Of a DNA stretch of 42,864 nt, positions 41,322-42,864 are shown piece by piece (position 1 is the stretch's first letter; each line of letters opens with the position of its first letter). This stretch comes from Planctomycetota bacterium (GTDB taxonomy: Bacteria; Planctomycetota; UBA1135; GCA-002686595). Location: the NCBI GenBank assembly GCA_012959785.1, contig DUCM01000008.1, forward strand, positions 1 through 42,864, written 5' to 3'. The translations under genes and the position numbers were made by a program. The notes beneath the pieces are model-generated. The model was not told the origin of the DNA and ran no database searches. It saw only the letters and a program-made list of their open reading frames with translations.

Positions 41322-42848
41322 TCACTTGGCCTCTCGAAGGTCGCTCTTGAGTTGCTTGAGTTCCTCTGCGCTCAGGAAGCGTTTGAGCTCTCCGATGGCC
41401 CAGTTCCGGTTGGCCTCGCTCACGACTTGATCTCGCAGTAGGGAAGTCATGAGCGCGACAGCCGAGTCAAGAGTTTGCCGGTCCCCAGTCGACTTGGCGT
41501 GGATTGCAATATTGGCTGCTGCTCCAACGGTCTGGACCGGGTGAATGCCTCCGGAGTCTTGATTGTTGCGCAAGAGCGACAGAATTTCTGATGAGTTGTT
41601 CGATGCACCACCCTTGAGGTGCGCCGAAGCCGAAATCAGTGCTTGCCCGATGACTTGCCCCTCAGGATCTGTGCGGGCGATGTTCAATAGGTCCTGCACG
41701 GTTGCCCCGCTCATTCCCATGACCAGGGATCGACGCGCCCCCGGGCTGGAATTTTCCTCGGCCAGTGCGAAGTATTCAGCCTCGAGCGCCTCCGTCGCGC
41801 CCGGCCGAATGCCCAAACCCATCCAAAGGGCGGGAGTATTGCGAAGGCTATCCGATTGTTCGACCAGAAATGAAGTGGCGCTGAAGACATCCGCGTGGTT
41901 GACCACGGCGTTTGCGATGGCTGCCTTGATATTCGGCGCCAGGCTCGGGTCATTGAACCGTTGTTCTGCCAGGAAGAGACCAAAGTGAGGGTCATGGCCG
42001 AGTAACAAGTTCTTTAGTGTCAGCCCCACGAGCGACGGATCGTCAGTCACGATGTAGAACTGCGAGAACAAGTTGTGTCTCTGTTCGTCGGTGAGATCAT
42101 CTCCCATGACCACAAAGAGCGCTGAGAAGACAAGGGCGTCATCGGGATACTGCGAGCGCAAGAAGAGTAAGTCCTCGAGGTAGGACGCATCCAGGATGAG
42201 ACGACCGTCCACGCGAGCGTTTGTGATGTTTGCAATCAATTGCTCTCGCATTTCCGGCAGCACCATGGGCAGGGCCGACAAAACCGAGAGCATCAGGGGC
42301 CGCTCCACTCCTCGTCCGGCAGAGACGACGAGCACCCAGCAGATGGCTCGGACTGCACCATATTCCTCTCGAGCATTGAGTTGCCGAAGCCCCTCGGGCA
42401 AATCAGCATCCTTTTCTTGGGGGCTCGGAGGCGCGGGCCCCAAGAGAGCAAGGATGGCGAGTAGGTGCTGGGGGTGATCGAGGATCTTGCCTACGGCTGC
42501 TTCCAGCCGATGCTGGGCTTGGGCGGTGTCCTGGCCGCCTCTCTGTTGGCTTGCCTGCACCAGCGATTCCTCTGCCGCTGCAATCTCAAGCAACAGCTCA
42601 CGGATGCTCGCATCCCCCAGTAGCGGACCGTGTTCCTTGTTGCTATCGGTGGGCATGTCTTCCCTGCCTTGCTGCTCCTGCCATTGAACCGGTGCAAGAG
42701 TGCTGGAGGCGGCGTCCACCCGGGAGGATGCTTCTGCTCGTCCAATCGGCAGGGAGGCCGAGCGCCCTGGCAGAGATCCGCAATGTCGGAGGCCAAGCGC
42801 TCCAAGGGCCGCGAGAAAGAAACCACCTAACAGGATATTGGTGCGCAT
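41322..42848 (-). CDS. Exported helical-repeat protein of unknown function
   Basis: 508 aa beginning 16 nt inside the window edge. An N-terminal hydrophobic stretch (NILLGGFFLAALGALGL) suggests export or anchoring, followed by a low-complexity linker and a long helical region from residue 75 that looks HEAT-like or similar (for example LMLSVLSALPMVLPEMREQL, ANIKAAIANAVVNHADVFSA style helices, SALFVVMGDDLTDEQRHN). No catalytic motif is recognised. The whole gene is present; upstream sequence is outside the window, so its promoter and operon partners cannot be judged. Confidence 0.65.
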   Translation of the reverse strand: MRTNILLGGFFLAALGALGLRHCGSLPGRSASLPIGRAEASSRVDAASSTLAPVQWQEQQGREDMPTDSNKEHGPLLGDASIRELLLEIAAAEESLVQASQQRGGQDTAQAQHRLEAAVGKILDHPQHLLAILALLGPAPPSPQEKDADLPEGLRQLNAREEYGAVRAICWVLVVSAGRGVERPLMLSVLSALPMVLPEMREQLIANITNARVDGRLILDASYLEDLLFLRSQYPDDALVFSALFVVMGDDLTDEQRHNLFSQFYIVTDDPSLVGLTLKNLLLGHDPHFGLFLAEQRFNDPSLAPNIKAAIANAVVNHADVFSATSFLVEQSDSLRNTPALWMGLGIRPGATEALEAEYFALAEENSSPGARRSLVMGMSGATVQDLLNIARTDPEGQVIGQALISASAHLKGGASNNSSEILSLLRNNQDSGGIHPVQTVGAAANIAIHAKSTGDRQTLDSAVALMTSLLRDQVVSEANRNWAIGELKRFLSAEELKQLKSDLREAK

Positions 42849-42864
42849 GCTGGGTATGGGTCGG

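Overview
The window is GC-rich, gene-dense bacterial chromosome with no rRNA, tRNA, CRISPR array, transposase, integrase or phage gene that I can recognise. Several features point to a planctomycete-like organism, though only as inference: three large envelope proteins with a terpenoid-cyclase-like toroid (two tandem paralogues and one with a PDZ domain), a seven-heme cytochrome c fused to a TPR tail, a sulfatase next to an OprB-type porin, a BlaI/M56 peptidase pair, secreted repeat proteins, and few Shine-Dalgarno sequences.

Layout. 1-2.1 kb: the N-terminus of a lipoprotein-like sulfatase (cut by the window edge) behind an OprB porin, then a spacer with a possible methyltransferase remnant. 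2.1-4.0 kb: a GT39-like glycosyltransferase. 4.0-4.8 kb: decayed coding sequence. 4.7-7.1 kb: a BlaI-like repressor and M56 peptidase operon on the minus strand, with a perfect 14-bp inverted repeat at its start that looks like the operator. 7.2-14.4 kb: three exported proteins of unknown role (a five-repeat protein, a degenerate peptidase-like protein, an NHL/SMP-30-like beta-propeller). 14.7-18.7 kb: a redox patch with a multiheme cytochrome/TPR protein, a small heme-copper-oxidase-subunit-I-like membrane protein, an alkaline-phosphatase-superfamily hydrolase and a Rieske ferredoxin. 18.7-22.0 kb: tandem membrane-anchored toroid paralogues. 22.3-26.2 kb: a SurA-like chaperone, a CofD-like protein of the GAK type and an acidic secreted protein. 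26.2-29.4 kb: Mfd.

29.6-35.3 kb is the most interesting part: four overlapping genes (stop/start overlaps of 4, 1 and 4 nt) encoding an uncharacterised 304-aa helical protein, two different BrxD-like (DUF2791-type) P-loop ATPases, the second carrying an N-terminal Tudor/CarD-like small domain, and an Lhr/BrxHI-like SF2 helicase. No PglX methylase, PglZ, BrxA, BrxB or BrxC is present in the window, so this is not a standard BREX locus. It is divergent from mfd and convergent with rnc. I propose it as a candidate uncharacterised DNA-processing, repair or defence machine.

35.3-42.9 kb: RNase III, a small membrane protein coupled to a PDZ/toroid protein, a dGTPase, an acyl-CoA dehydrogenase, a doubtful cysteine-rich ORF and a secreted helical-repeat protein. 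Genes are tightly packed. Two convergent pairs share a CTAG tetranucleotide as interleaved stop codons, and several pairs overlap by a few bases. Functions were assigned by reading motifs in the translations; no database search was possible.
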